64,000 nt of DNA from Nocardia cyriacigeorgica (lineage in GTDB: Bacteria; Actinomycetota; Actinomycetes; Mycobacteriales; Mycobacteriaceae). Positions within the stretch are counted from its first letter, which is position 1. The number at the start of each line of letters is the position of its first letter. The position numbers and the translations under genes are program-made. Shown here piece after piece: positions 20,553 to 31,669 of the stretch. Where the stretch lies: positions 108,598 through 172,597 of the forward strand of contig NZ_JAAGUY010000012.1 of the NCBI RefSeq assembly GCF_010868145.1. The letters are read 5' to 3'. The notes under the pieces are model-generated. The model worked only from the letters and a program-made list of their open reading frames with translations. It was not told the DNA's origin and searched no databases.

Positions 20553-20654
20553 ACGAACGACGCACAACCATCACCGCTGCGACGGCAGAGGTACGCCTAC
20601 ACTGGGCGGACACACGATTCATCCGCTGCTACCGGCCACGAATCGAGGGATCGC

Positions 20655-20999
20655 ATGACCGCGAAACCGACCACGGTAGACACCTATATCGCCGGATTCC
20701 CCGACGACGTCCGTCCGGTCCTGAACGGGCTGCGCGCCACGATCCGTGCGACCCTGCCGGACGCGGAGGAGACCATCCGCTACGACATTCCGACGTACCG
20801 GCTCCACGATCACAATGTCGTGCACTTCGCCGGTTGGAAGCATCACATCAGCCTGTATCCGGTCCCGGAGGGCGACGCCGAGCTGACGCGTGCCCTCGCG
20901 CGGTATCAGACCGGCAAGGGCACGCTGAAATTCCCGCTCGGCGAGCCGATTCCGGAGGAGTTGATCATCCGGATCGTCGCGCTGCTCGCCGAGCGGTAG
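20655..20999 (+). CDS. DUF1801 (YdhG-like) small protein
   Basis: A 114-residue protein of the DUF1801 type, with a frataxin-like fold: YIAGFPDDVRPVLNGLR, then the hallmark AEETIRYDIPTYRL and HFAGWKHHISLYPVPEG, and a C-terminal KGTLKFPLGEPIP. Some relatives bind iron or are linked to DNA-damage responses, but no general role is known. It is cytosolic. A TACACT element at about 20599-20604 might be its -10 box. The stop is only 4 bp from the end of the convergent ADH gene. Confidence 0.88.
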   Translation: MTAKPTTVDTYIAGFPDDVRPVLNGLRATIRATLPDAEETIRYDIPTYRLHDHNVVHFAGWKHHISLYPVPEGDAELTRALARYQTGKGTLKFPLGEPIPEELIIRIVALLAER

Positions 21000-21003
21000 C
21001 AGG

Positions 21004-22134
21004 TCAGCGGTCGGCGTCGGTGTACTTGATGATGCCGCGGATGTTCTTGCCGTCGAGCATGTCCTGGTAGCCCTGGTTGATCTCTTCCAGGGAGTAGCTG
21101 CGGGTCACCATGTCGTCCAGGTTGAGCTGTCCGGACTTGTACAGCGACAGCAGCCGCGGCGCGTCCTGACGGGCGTTGCCGCCACCGAAGATGCAGCCCT
21201 TCACCGTCTTCTGCAGCATGGACAGCAGGAAGCTGTTCATCTTGACTTCGCCTGCGTCCATCCGGCCCATCGAGGTGACGACCAGGGTGCCCGCCTTGCC
21301 GGTGAGGATCAGGCCCTCTTCGATGTAGTCGCCGTGCATTTCGCCCATGGTGAGGATGACCTTCTCGGCCATCCGGCCTTCGGTGGCATCCATCAGCGGC
21401 ATGATCGCCTCGGCCATGCTGGCGTAGGTGTGGGTGGCGCCGAACTTCTGCGCTTGCTCCCGCTTCCACGGGTTGGGGTCGATGGCAACCACTTTGGAGG
21501 CGCCCGAGAGCACCGCACCCTGCAGCGCGCTCATGCCGACGCCGCCGATGCCCGCGATGACCACGGTCTCGCCGGGCATCACGTTGGCGACGTGAGTGGA
21601 GGAACCGAAACCGGTCGGCACACCGCAACCGACGAGGCAGGCGACCTCGAACGGAATCGACGGATCGATCTTCACCACGGAGGTGTGGTGCACCGTCATG
21701 TACGGGGAGAAGGTGCCGAGCAGGCACATCGGGATGACGTTCTCACCCCTGGCCTGGATGCGGTAGGTGCCGTCGCTGATGGCCTGGCCGAGCAGCAGGC
21801 CCGCACCGAGGTCGCACAGCGCCATATTGCCCGCGACGCAGGCCGGACAGCGACCACAGGCCGGGATGAACGACAGGATGACGTGGTCGCCGACCTGCAG
21901 GTCGCTCGGCACGTTCGGGCCGAGCTTGGTGATCACGCCCGCGCCTTCGTGCCCACCCATGACGGGGAAGCTCGGCATCGGCGTCGCGCCGGTGACGATG
22001 TGGTGGTCCGAATGGCACATACCCGCGGTCTCCATGCGGATCTGCACCTCACCGGCGACCGGGTCGCCGATCTCGATCTCTTCCACCGACCACGGCTCGT
22101 CGATCCCCCACAGGATCGCGCCCTTCGTCTTCAT
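21004..22134 (-). CDS. NDMA-dependent (nicotinoprotein-type) alcohol dehydrogenase
   Basis: A 376-residue zinc MDR enzyme of the actinobacterial NDMA-dependent group, whose members carry a tightly bound NAD and pass electrons to an external acceptor; several are tied to mycofactocin. The catalytic zinc ligands lie in AGMCHSDHH and GGHEGAGV. The structural zinc loop is CGRCPACVAGNMALC, and the nucleotide fold is GIGGVGMSALQGA. The start KTKGAILWGIDEPWSVEEI matches the group closely. Two KstR-like boxes lie 55-123 bp upstream, suggesting induction by sterols or fatty acids, and a role in oxidising long-chain or steroid alcohols is possible (inference). Confidence 0.92.
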   Translation of the reverse strand: MKTKGAILWGIDEPWSVEEIEIGDPVAGEVQIRMETAGMCHSDHHIVTGATPMPSFPVMGGHEGAGVITKLGPNVPSDLQVGDHVILSFIPACGRCPACVAGNMALCDLGAGLLLGQAISDGTYRIQARGENVIPMCLLGTFSPYMTVHHTSVVKIDPSIPFEVACLVGCGVPTGFGSSTHVANVMPGETVVIAGIGGVGMSALQGAVLSGASKVVAIDPNPWKREQAQKFGATHTYASMAEAIMPLMDATEGRMAEKVILTMGEMHGDYIEEGLILTGKAGTLVVTSMGRMDAGEVKMNSFLLSMLQKTVKGCIFGGGNARQDAPRLLSLYKSGQLNLDDMVTRSYSLEEINQGYQDMLDGKNIRGIIKYTDADR

Positions 22135-22188
22135 TCCTGTAGACCTCTCGCGTGCTTCAATGTGACTGCACCCACAGTACGAGAAAAG

Positions 22189-22202
22189 TGGAACGCGTTC
22201 TA
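22189..22202. promoter_or_regulatory. KstR-like operator upstream of the NDMA-type ADH gene
   Basis: TGGAACGCGTTCTA matches the KstR consensus TNNAACNNGTTNNA at every fixed position. It lies 55 bp ahead of the ADH start, in promoter range. Confidence 0.65.
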
Positions 22203-22243
22203 GTAGCTAGTGGAAAATTCATCCATGAAGGCGCGCGAGCAGC

Positions 22244-22257
22244 GCGAACACGTTCTA
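22244..22257. promoter_or_regulatory. Second KstR-like half-conserved site upstream of the ADH gene
   Basis: GCGAACACGTTCTA matches TNNAACNNGTTNNA except for the first base. It lies 42 bp beyond the first box, between the ADH promoter and the stop of the phosphotransferase gene. Confidence 0.45.
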
Positions 22258-22327
22258 ATATTGGAATCCGTTTTCAGCAGCGGACGTCATGGACGTGGTG
22301 CACGAGGTCGCGCAGGAGGTACTGGCA

Positions 22328-23383
22328 TCACTCCATCAGGCCCTGCGCCCGCTCGAACAGTTCGAGGGTGATGGCGTGCAGGAAGTCGCCGACCTGCTTG
22401 GGCGCCTTACCCGCGAATGCCCGAGCATGCGTGCCCTCGAGCACGATGCCGAGCTTGAAGCAGGCCAGCACGGTGTACCAGGTGACCGCGCTCAGATCGC
22501 GTTCGGAGAACTTCGCATAATGGGCGATCATCTCCTCAGGAGTCGGCAGGCCACCGACCGCACCGAGCTTGCCGACCAGGGCCGCACCGGTGGTGCCCGG
22601 CACCGGCCTGGTGGCGATCTGCCAGCCCAGATCGAGCAGCGGATCGCCGATGGTCGACATCTCCCAGTCGACCATGGCAGCGACCTCGGGACCGTCGTAG
22701 GAGAACATCATGTTCGCCAGGTGACAGTCGCCGTGCAGGATGCCGGGCGTCCACTGCGCCGGACGATTGCGGTCCAACCACTCCCCGACCCGCTCGACGC
22801 CGGGAATCTCCGGCCCCGGGTACCCCTCGTTCGTGGAATACGACTCGAGCTCGCCCATCCAACGTGGAACCTGACGCTCCAGGAAGCCGTCCGGCTTTCC
22901 GTAATCGGTGAGTCCGAGCGCCTGATAGTCCAGCGATCCGAGCCGAGCGATCGCCTCGACGGCCGACAACCCCATCTGCCGCCGGACCTCGGGATCGCTC
23001 GCGTGCAGTTCGGGCAGCTCGTTCTGAGGGTTGAATCCGGTGATGGGCTCCATCAGGTAGAAGACGGCGCCGAGCACCGATTCGTCGGTGCATGCGGCGA
23101 TCACGCGCGGCGCCTTGACTTCGGTGTCACCAAGGGCGGCGAGGAGCCTGGCCTCACGCCGGATGACGTCGTTGCTCTTGGCGCGCAGATGCTTCGGCCC
23201 GCGGCGCAGGACGTAGTCGCGGCCGCCGCGGGTGAAACGCAGCATGATGTTCTGGGTGCCACCACCGAGCTCGGTGACGTCTTCGAACTCCCCCTCTGGC
23301 AGGCCCTGTTCGGTCATCCAGTTTCCGACCACGGCGAAATCGACGACCTCGCGGTCCACACCGACCGGTTGCGCTACAGACAT
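22328..23383 (-). CDS. APH-fold phosphotransferase (acyl-CoA dehydrogenase-associated type)
   Basis: The ATG at 23383 (MSVAQPVGV) gives 351 residues; an upstream in-frame ATG would add 14 atypical residues. The protein has the aminoglycoside-phosphotransferase kinase fold: a nucleotide loop around ELGGGTQNIMLRF, the catalytic HGDCHLANMM, and the metal-binding DWEMSTIGDPLLDLGW. This subgroup is usually found with acyl-CoA dehydrogenases and lipid catabolism, and human ACAD10/11 carry the same domain to phosphorylate 4-hydroxyacyl-CoAs. Its place behind the NDMA-type ADH and KstR-like sites fits lipid breakdown rather than drug resistance. The start is close to the pabAB start on the other strand (89 bp). 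Confidence 0.85.
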   Translation of the reverse strand: MSVAQPVGVDREVVDFAVVGNWMTEQGLPEGEFEDVTELGGGTQNIMLRFTRGGRDYVLRRGPKHLRAKSNDVIRREARLLAALGDTEVKAPRVIAACTDESVLGAVFYLMEPITGFNPQNELPELHASDPEVRRQMGLSAVEAIARLGSLDYQALGLTDYGKPDGFLERQVPRWMGELESYSTNEGYPGPEIPGVERVGEWLDRNRPAQWTPGILHGDCHLANMMFSYDGPEVAAMVDWEMSTIGDPLLDLGWQIATRPVPGTTGAALVGKLGAVGGLPTPEEMIAHYAKFSERDLSAVTWYTVLACFKLGIVLEGTHARAFAGKAPKQVGDFLHAITLELFERAQGLME

Positions 23384-23472
23384 GACCCACATTCTGCACC
23401 ACCGCGGGACCAAATCTGAAGGCACCCGACCACAGTTGACGGACCGGGTCGCAGCGTAGGGTTCGCAGCACC

Positions 23473-25800
<2,328 letters not shown>

Positions 25801-25853
25801 GCTACTCAGATCTCGATCTCCGAGTGATCGCACGCGGACCGCTCGGACACCGC

Positions 25854-26357
25854 TTACCGGCGTTTGGAGTCGCGCGAGCGCGAGCCGCGGTCCGGCTGGT
25901 CGGGTTCAGCGGATTCCTCACCGCGACCTGCGAGGCGCCCGAGCATGCTCACCCCGGGCAGTTTCGACAGCGCGCCGAACAGGTCCTCACCGAGGGAGAT
26001 CATCGCTTCCAACCGAGGCAGCAGCCGGTCGTAGGCGGCGAAGGCCGGATCGGCCAAAGCGAGAGTGCGGTCGAGGCGGTCGATCGTGGAGTTGAGGCGG
26101 TCGATGGCAGTGGACAGGTTGTCGAGCAGATCGGGCAATTGAGAGGCCAGCTGGGCCGAGGCCGGCGGCAGACGTACCGCCGCGTCGAAGGAGTAGCCCG
26201 CGGTCAGCCGCGCGGCATCCAGCGCCTGACCCGCGGCGGTCTGCGCCGCTTCCACTGCGGACTGGGCGGCGGCCAGGACGTCACCCGGGTTGGGCACCTT
26301 CCGCGATCCGGGCGCTCGCCCCGGCGGCTGCTTGCCCGCATCCTTCGGATTCGTCAT
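25854..26357 (-). CDS. Hypothetical heptad-rich protein
   Basis: The ATG at 26357 (MTNPKDAGK) gives 167 residues; longer frames run into the divergent gene. The N-terminus is basic and Pro/Gly-rich. Residues about 30-75 are Ala-rich helix, and residues about 75-110 have a leucine heptad pattern (LPDLLDNLSTAIDRLNSTI) typical of a coiled coil. The C-terminus is charged and disordered. No membrane segment. Similar short proteins occur across Nocardia and Rhodococcus without known role. It lies back-to-back with the TerD-HNH gene, with 166 bp between the starts. Confidence 0.65.
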   Translation of the reverse strand: MTNPKDAGKQPPGRAPGSRKVPNPGDVLAAAQSAVEAAQTAAGQALDAARLTAGYSFDAAVRLPPASAQLASQLPDLLDNLSTAIDRLNSTIDRLDRTLALADPAFAAYDRLLPRLEAMISLGEDLFGALSKLPGVSMLGRLAGRGEESAEPDQPDRGSRSRDSKRR

Positions 26358-26523
26358 AGCACCACTGTGCCGCAACCTGGGCCGATGCGACAGGATTGCG
26401 AGCACCGGATCAGACGGTGTCGCCACCGCCGCGGAGTAGGCATTCCCGGCACCGACCGGCCTCCCGCTGCCGACGGACAGCCGTGGCGAGGGTGTCGGAG
26501 CCTCGTGGCATAGTTCGACAACG

Positions 26524-28293
26524 ATGAAACTCAGCAAGGGCGCGAACGCGCCGGTACCGACTTCGCTTCTAGCCGTGGTTGTTTCATGGCGTTCGGAGCA
26601 CGCGGTGGACGCGCACGCGCTGCTGCTCACGGATTCGGGCACGGTGCGCACAGATCGTGATCTGGTCTTCTACAACGCGCCCAGGCATATCTCCCAGGCC
26701 GTCGCCCTCGATCAGGACCCCGCGGCGGGGACGGCACGGCTGAGTGTGTCGTTGCCGCGCACCGAGGCCGAGGTCGCGCGGATCGTCGTCTCCGGATCGG
26801 TGGACGACGCGAGCTTCGCCGATATCGCCGGCCTCACCGTCACCGTGCTCGATGCCGACGGCCCGATCGCCGCGTTCGAGGTCGACGGCTCGGAAGCTGT
26901 GGCGGCAATGATGTTCGGCGAGTTCTACCGGCGCGACGGCCAGTGGCGTTTCCGTGCCGTCGGGCAGGGCTGGGAGTCGGGCATGGCCGGACTGATCACC
27001 GAGTTCGGCGTCGTCGTCGACGAACCGGGTGCCCCCGCATCGGCACCACCCGCACGCGACGTCTCGCCCACCCAATACCTCGACGGCAACCTCTCCCCGA
27101 CGCAACCTGCCCCCGGAAACGTCCTCACCCATGAGCGCGCACGCACAGCCCCGACGCTGACCTTGCGCCGCGACATCGCCCCGGAACTTCCCACCGAGCC
27201 CCCGGCACCGCCGGACCCCGACCGCGCCGACTGGCATCCCGACCCGCGCGACAGCACGAGGCTGCACTGGTGGGACGGCACCCGCTGGACCGGCGACACA
27301 CGCCCGCGGCTGCCCGCGCACCCGCATATCTGCGACCGATGCGGAAACAGCAGACGGCGCAAGATCTTCGGCGGACATCACTCCTGCCGCTTCTGCGCCG
27401 ACCAGATCGAGGAGTACCTCACCCACTGGCACACCCAGGTCTGGCGGGTGTTGTCCAATTCCGGACCGCAGGGCCCGGAGTGGGCGGCGCTGTGGGCATC
27501 GTTGCGATATCAGCGCATCGACGAGAACGCCGGTCACGCCTCGCTACGGCCGCTGGCGCTGCATCATGTCGAACGGATGGTGGCCTTCGCCATGGCCGAC
27601 GGACAGATCGAGGGCCCGGAGTTCGAGCGCTTCAAACAGACCATCGCCGAACTCGAGCTGAGTGGCCCGCAGATCGACGATCTGCATCGCCGCATGCACC
27701 GCGGCCGCACCCTCACTCGGCTGCGCACCGGCGATCTGCCGACGGTCCGCACCCCCGGCCTGCACCTGGACCCCGAGGAGCGGGTGCACTTCGATGCGGG
27801 CGCGACGCAGGTCCGGCTCCTGGTCAAGGGACCCAAGTACACCGACGGGCGGTTGATCGTCAGCAATAAGAAGCTGCGGTTCGTCGGCTCGGACTCCGGT
27901 ATCGAGATGCCGTGGTCGCGCATTGTCTCGGTCGCCATCGAGCCCGATGAGCAGTCCGGGGCCGATACCGTCGTGATCGCCGCGACCTCAGCGCGCGGCG
28001 GTGCTCGCTTCTCCGTCGACGACCCGCATTACGTCGCCGCCGCCGTCGAGGGGGCGCTCAGGGTAGCCAAACGACTTGCCCTCACCCCCGGTCAGCGTGA
28101 CACCCGCAGCATCCCGCAGGAGGTGAAAGCGGAGGTGTGGCAACGCGACGGCGGAAAATGCGTCGAATGCGGTGACGGCCACTATCTCGAATTCGACCAC
28201 ATCATCCCGCTCAGCCGCGGCGGCGCCACCAGCGCGGCCAACCTGCAGATCCTGTGCCGGGCCTGTAACCGCGCGAAGGGCGCACGTATCTGA
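26524..28293 (+). CDS. TerD-DUF2510-zinc ribbon-HNH nuclease fusion protein
   Basis: A 589-residue multidomain protein. Residues 1-168 form a TerD domain (VVVSWRSEHAVDAHALLL, DLVFYNAP, WESGMAGLITEFG). Residues about 237-258 form a DUF2510/WW-like motif (WHPDPRDSTRLHWWDGTRW). A zinc ribbon uses C270, C273, C288 and C291. A helical segment (about 340-395) is TerB-like in pattern, and residues about 420-515 form a PH-like beta domain (DGRLIVSNKKLRFV). The C-terminus (about 533-589) is a complete HNH nuclease: C546/C549, DHIIPLSRGG, N573, then C578 and C581 with N582. TerD proteins bind calcium and act in stress and phage responses; HNH domains cut nucleic acid. The chain suggests a stress-gated nuclease (inference). 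Confidence 0.85.
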   Translation: MKLSKGANAPVPTSLLAVVVSWRSEHAVDAHALLLTDSGTVRTDRDLVFYNAPRHISQAVALDQDPAAGTARLSVSLPRTEAEVARIVVSGSVDDASFADIAGLTVTVLDADGPIAAFEVDGSEAVAAMMFGEFYRRDGQWRFRAVGQGWESGMAGLITEFGVVVDEPGAPASAPPARDVSPTQYLDGNLSPTQPAPGNVLTHERARTAPTLTLRRDIAPELPTEPPAPPDPDRADWHPDPRDSTRLHWWDGTRWTGDTRPRLPAHPHICDRCGNSRRRKIFGGHHSCRFCADQIEEYLTHWHTQVWRVLSNSGPQGPEWAALWASLRYQRIDENAGHASLRPLALHHVERMVAFAMADGQIEGPEFERFKQTIAELELSGPQIDDLHRRMHRGRTLTRLRTGDLPTVRTPGLHLDPEERVHFDAGATQVRLLVKGPKYTDGRLIVSNKKLRFVGSDSGIEMPWSRIVSVAIEPDEQSGADTVVIAATSARGGARFSVDDPHYVAAAVEGALRVAKRLALTPGQRDTRSIPQEVKAEVWQRDGGKCVECGDGHYLEFDHIIPLSRGGATSAANLQILCRACNRAKGARI

Positions 28294-28297
28294 GCGA

Positions 28298-29104
28298 TCA
28301 GCCAGGGATGAACCCGGCGGAGCGGCCGAGGTCGGCCAGCATGGTGTCGAACAAGATCTCCGGATTCGACAGCGGCACCGGATAGTTGCCGAACACCTCG
28401 AGCGTGACATGCCCGTAGAGCCGCGCCCAGATCTGGATCATCAAATAGGTGACGCCGAGATCGATGCGGTCGGCGGCGACGGGCTGGCCCGCCTCGGCGA
28501 GCGCGGCCAGCAGTTCGGCCTGGAAGCGCTGCAGATCCGCGCGCAGCTCGGCGGGGATGTCGTCGGCCGGCGGGGTGATGACCTCGTAGGTGGCCAGCAG
28601 CCTGCCCGCCGCGGCGAGGAAGATCCGGCCGAACGGTTCGTCGAATCCGCGCATACCGCGACCGCCGCTACCCGGCGAGGCGAACACCAGCGTGAATTCC
28701 GTGGTGTGTGCCAGCGCCCAATGCCGGAATCCCTGGCAGATGGCGAGGAATTGGACCGCGCCGTCGTCGGGCAACTCGGCGATCCGGTCCGACAGTTCGG
28801 CCGCCAGATCGGCGCAGATGTCCAGCCGCAGGCTTTCCAGCAGGTCGTCGAGGGACCGGTAGTACCGGTACAGCGCGGGAGCGGTGACGCCGAGTGAACG
28901 TGCGATCGCGCGCAGGGTGACCGCATCCGTGCCGTGCTCGACCAGCAGCGTGCGCGCGGCGCGGCGGATATCGGCATCGGTGATCACCGGCGCGCGGCCG
29001 CGCGTCGTCGGGTGGCTGATCCGCAGGTTCAAGCGAGACCGGCTTTCCCGCGTATCGCGTCGGCGATCGTTGTGGTCACGGCTGTCTCCTGCGGGTGCGG
29101 GCAT
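28298..29104 (-). CDS. TetR-family regulator
   Basis: The 268-residue reading frame has a TetR helix-turn-helix (TLRAIARSLGVTAPALYRYY at about residues 62-81) and a C-terminal ligand domain of the WHG/TetR_C_13 kind. The first about 35 residues are basic and look non-native, so the start may lie further in, for instance at a TTG near residue 25. Just ahead of that TTG a GTG-started 16-codon reading frame in another frame has a good ribosome site (GCAGGAGACAGCC), so a leader peptide is possible. The gene abuts the TerD-HNH gene tail to tail. No target is known; the upstream gap is free for self-control. Confidence 0.8.
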   Translation of the reverse strand: MPAPAGDSRDHNDRRRDTRESRSRLNLRISHPTTRGRAPVITDADIRRAARTLLVEHGTDAVTLRAIARSLGVTAPALYRYYRSLDDLLESLRLDICADLAAELSDRIAELPDDGAVQFLAICQGFRHWALAHTTEFTLVFASPGSGGRGMRGFDEPFGRIFLAAAGRLLATYEVITPPADDIPAELRADLQRFQAELLAALAEAGQPVAADRIDLGVTYLMIQIWARLYGHVTLEVFGNYPVPLSNPEILFDTMLADLGRSAGFIPG

Positions 29105-29259
29105 CCGCCCTCGAGTATTCGGGTCCGATAAGGAGATGAAACCACATCCGGCACCGAGTGAACACCGTTTAGTAATGTCCGTTAACTCAGCTCACACCGC
29201 GGGTGGCGCACCGCGTTCGCTCATCCGGCGACGACACCCGATCCGCCAAGGAGATCCGA

Positions 29260-30723
29260 TCAGGTCACCGGTTCGAGCGGCGGTGGCGCCCACCCACCGG
29301 TGAGCGCCGCTTCACGCGGTGCGTACATGCGCAGCACCAGGGAGAACTGACCCGCCGGGGGAATCGGCAGCCAATTGCCCGTTGGCACCGTGGAGCCGGG
29401 ATCGGCATATTGGACCGCGAGTTCGAGCGTGCCGTCGGGCTGGTACACCACCGGGACCTGATGGCCGATGGAGTAGATCTCGGCCGGGTTGGCGACCAGA
29501 TGCCCGTTGGCGCCGTAGGCGGTGAGTGACCAGAAGGCATCGACCGGCGGCGTCTGCCCGGGCGGGAAACGCAGCCGGAACGGGATCGGCGCGCCATTAC
29601 CGCCCGCGTCACCGAACAGCGTCGGATACATCGCGTCCTCAGCGAGGTTGGCGCCGAGACCGCGGTGCGCCGTGCTGGCCCGTAGCAGGTAGTTGGTGCC
29701 GTACCGACCGATATCGGCATTGATCACCCAGCCGTTCTCGATCCTGGCGAGGGGATCCAGATACACCGCGAGCTGTCGCTTGGCGTTGTCCGCGCCCGCG
29801 GTCAGCTCTTCGGTGCTGATGCCACGGGGCCGGCCGCCCGGAGTGATGCCGATGGTTGCGAATCGGTCGAGTGCCGGAGCGTCCTCAGGGGCAGGGGGAT
29901 TGTCGACCATCAGTGCGCACATCCGGTCGAAGAAGGTGCGCGCGGGCATCTGCGCCACCGCCTCGACAGGCGGTTCCGGCAATTCCACCGGGCCGTCGGG
30001 GTCCGCGGGCCGCTCTTGCTCGTCGGCGAGGGGCCACGAACTCAGCGGGGCCAGTTTCAGCTGGGACTGGATGGCGCGGACGGCGGGCACATCGTCACGA
30101 CCGTCGACCTGGATTCGGCCGAGCAGCCACACCATCCGGGTCGTCATTGGCAGCGCCCGCATCCCTTCGGGCACGGTGCCCGACCAACCAGGTCCGGTGA
30201 TCAGATAGGTGTAGGGCGCTGCCGTCGTCTCGGCCTGTGGGCGCACGCTGCTCGGGCTGTGCACGGCGTTGGTCCAGGCGTCGAGCAATTGCATGATCCA
30301 GTAGCGGTTCGGCTCGATCTCGGGCACTTGCAGCACCATCGGCTCGTCACGCAGGTCAAGCCATGCCGACGAATACAGGTAGTCGAGACCGACACGACGC
30401 GTGCCGCGCGTGCTCGGCACCGGAAGATCGGCGGCATGCTGAAACTTGTTGTTATCGGCACCGGCGGTCAGCGCCTCACGGTTGACATCCATCAACACGA
30501 GCGGGTAGCCGAAGATGTAGGCGTCGGTGGCCACCTCCGTACGGTCTTCCGCCGAGCCGGAGGGCGTGACCGAGCCGTTGTCGCCGGATTCGCCGCAGGC
30601 TGCCAGACCCGCGGCGGCAACCACCGCCCCGAGCACGGCACGACGGGAAAACGCCGGTCGCCCATCGGATGCCGATCCCGGTGACGCCGGGCCAGAAGCG
30701 TACGTCGGTGCGGTGCGACTCAT
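29260..30723 (-). CDS. Exported DUF1254/DUF1214 lipoprotein
   Basis: The ATG at 30723 (MSRTAPTYASG) gives 487 residues; the upstream in-frame ATG would add 30 unconvincing residues. The leader has twin arginines, SRRAVLGAVVAAAGLAAC, and a lipobox LAAC, so Tat export and lipid anchoring are likely. The mature part is the DUF1254 domain (DAYIFGYPLVLMDVNRE, LDYLYSSAWLDL) followed by DUF1214 (PVDAFWSLTAYGANG, LVANPAEIYSIG, NWLPIPPAGQFSLVLRMY). The two domains usually occur together in secreted proteins of actinobacteria. The biochemical role is unknown. A 155-bp gap separates it from the TetR gene start, which is divergently placed only in part. Confidence 0.88.
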   Translation of the reverse strand: MSRTAPTYASGPASPGSASDGRPAFSRRAVLGAVVAAAGLAACGESGDNGSVTPSGSAEDRTEVATDAYIFGYPLVLMDVNREALTAGADNNKFQHAADLPVPSTRGTRRVGLDYLYSSAWLDLRDEPMVLQVPEIEPNRYWIMQLLDAWTNAVHSPSSVRPQAETTAAPYTYLITGPGWSGTVPEGMRALPMTTRMVWLLGRIQVDGRDDVPAVRAIQSQLKLAPLSSWPLADEQERPADPDGPVELPEPPVEAVAQMPARTFFDRMCALMVDNPPAPEDAPALDRFATIGITPGGRPRGISTEELTAGADNAKRQLAVYLDPLARIENGWVINADIGRYGTNYLLRASTAHRGLGANLAEDAMYPTLFGDAGGNGAPIPFRLRFPPGQTPPVDAFWSLTAYGANGHLVANPAEIYSIGHQVPVVYQPDGTLELAVQYADPGSTVPTGNWLPIPPAGQFSLVLRMYAPREAALTGGWAPPPLEPVT

Positions 30724-30820
30724 CGCCGAACTCCCTGCTTTCCGATCTGGCCGACAGGAGTGGAGAGATACGCGACGAAGTATAGCTATGGGGTTGCCGA
30801 CGCTCGCCGGCATCAGGGAC

Positions 30821-31120
30821 TCAGGTGTTGAGTACGGTGTCCATGATCGTGCCGGCGCTTGTGGCGACGGTACCGCCGATCAGGGCGCCCGCAATCATTT
30901 TCGGTGATTGCAACGCCCCGCCGCTCCACTTCTCCCAGGCGAAACGCCCACCCGCGTAGATGATGCTGATGGTGCCCGAGAGTTTCGCCAGCCAGGTGCC
31001 GTACCCGAGAAACTGCTCCACCTTGTCGGCCAGCGGCGGCGGCTCCGGTGTCGGGTTACCGACCTGCGCGAGCGTCGTGACAGTGTCTGCGAATGCCGTC
31101 GAGATGATGCTCACGTCCAT
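30821..31120 (-). CDS. Small two-helix membrane protein, paralogue A of a divergent pair
   Basis: The ATG at 31120 follows AGAGAGGGT and gives 99 residues. After a polar start and the phrase GNPTPEPPPLADK come two hydrophobic segments, one near YGTWLAKLSGTISIIYAGG and one near MIAGALIGGTVATSAGTIM, separated by RFAWEKWSGGALQSPK. This layout is like VirB2/TrbC pilin or holin-type proteins, but no family assignment is certain. The second gene of the pair (31382-31669) is nearly identical over the same blocks and points the other way, with 261 bp between. No secretion ATPase or relaxase lies nearby. Confidence 0.72.
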   Translation of the reverse strand: MDVSIISTAFADTVTTLAQVGNPTPEPPPLADKVEQFLGYGTWLAKLSGTISIIYAGGRFAWEKWSGGALQSPKMIAGALIGGTVATSAGTIMDTVLNT

Positions 31121-31381
31121 ACCCTCTCTCATACAACCGAACCGATGGAGCCACACTCGGCGGATGTAAGGCGTTACGCACCAAGCGAATCGACGCGTTC
31201 GGCGGTGGCCCCCGCGCGTCCCCATCATCCCGGACCCCGGTCTGCTACCGCAAGTGTTGTCGCACACCGGGTTTGACGGTATGCCCAACCGGAAAACACC
31301 ACGTCAGGGTCACGTGACTGCGATCGGCCGGATGACCGGATACGATTTCACCGAAGAGTTCCCGCCCCACCCCGAACCAGA

Positions 31382-31669
31382 GTGAGCAGCGAGATGATCC
31401 TGGCCGCCGTATACGACACCGTCGCCCAAATCGGCAACCCCACACCCGAAGCGCCACCGATGTCGGACAAGATTCTCCAACTCGTCCGCTACCTGACCTG
31501 GTTCGTACTGCTGTCCGGGGTCTGCGGCATCATCTACGCGGGCGGCCGATTCGCCTGGGAGAAGTGGACCGGAGGTGGTCTCCAATCCCCGAAGATGGTC
31601 GCGGGCGCCATGATCGGCGGTGCGGTCGCTACCAGTGCGGGCACCATCATGAACGCCGTCATCGGCTGA
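31382..31669 (+). CDS. Small two-helix membrane protein, paralogue B of a divergent pair
   Basis: A GTG at 31382 (or ATG at 31394) gives 95 residues. It shares with paralogue A the blocks GNPTPE-PP, IYAGGRFAWEKW, LQSPKM and a Gly-rich second helix ending ATSAGTIM. The likely topology is two membrane helices with a short loop that carries RFAWEKW. The very strong conservation of the loop and second helix against a freer N-terminus suggests a constrained assembly interface, as in pilin or channel subunits (inference). The intergenic region contains no obvious repeat. Duplicate genes on opposite strands hint at a short inversion or a paired-subunit design. Confidence 0.72.
   Translation: MSSEMILAAVYDTVAQIGNPTPEAPPMSDKILQLVRYLTWFVLLSGVCGIIYAGGRFAWEKWTGGGLQSPKMVAGAMIGGAVATSAGTIMNAVIG

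Noticed and set aside
19329..20567. A 412-codon minus-strand frame opposite the EstB-like gene
   Set aside because: The plus strand has SSTK and other class-C motifs in the right order; the minus frame is a shadow.
21004..23383. Aminoglycoside resistance gene next to the ADH
   Set aside because: The APH fold is there, but the subgroup signature and lipid-catabolic context fit acyl-CoA metabolism better than antibiotic resistance.
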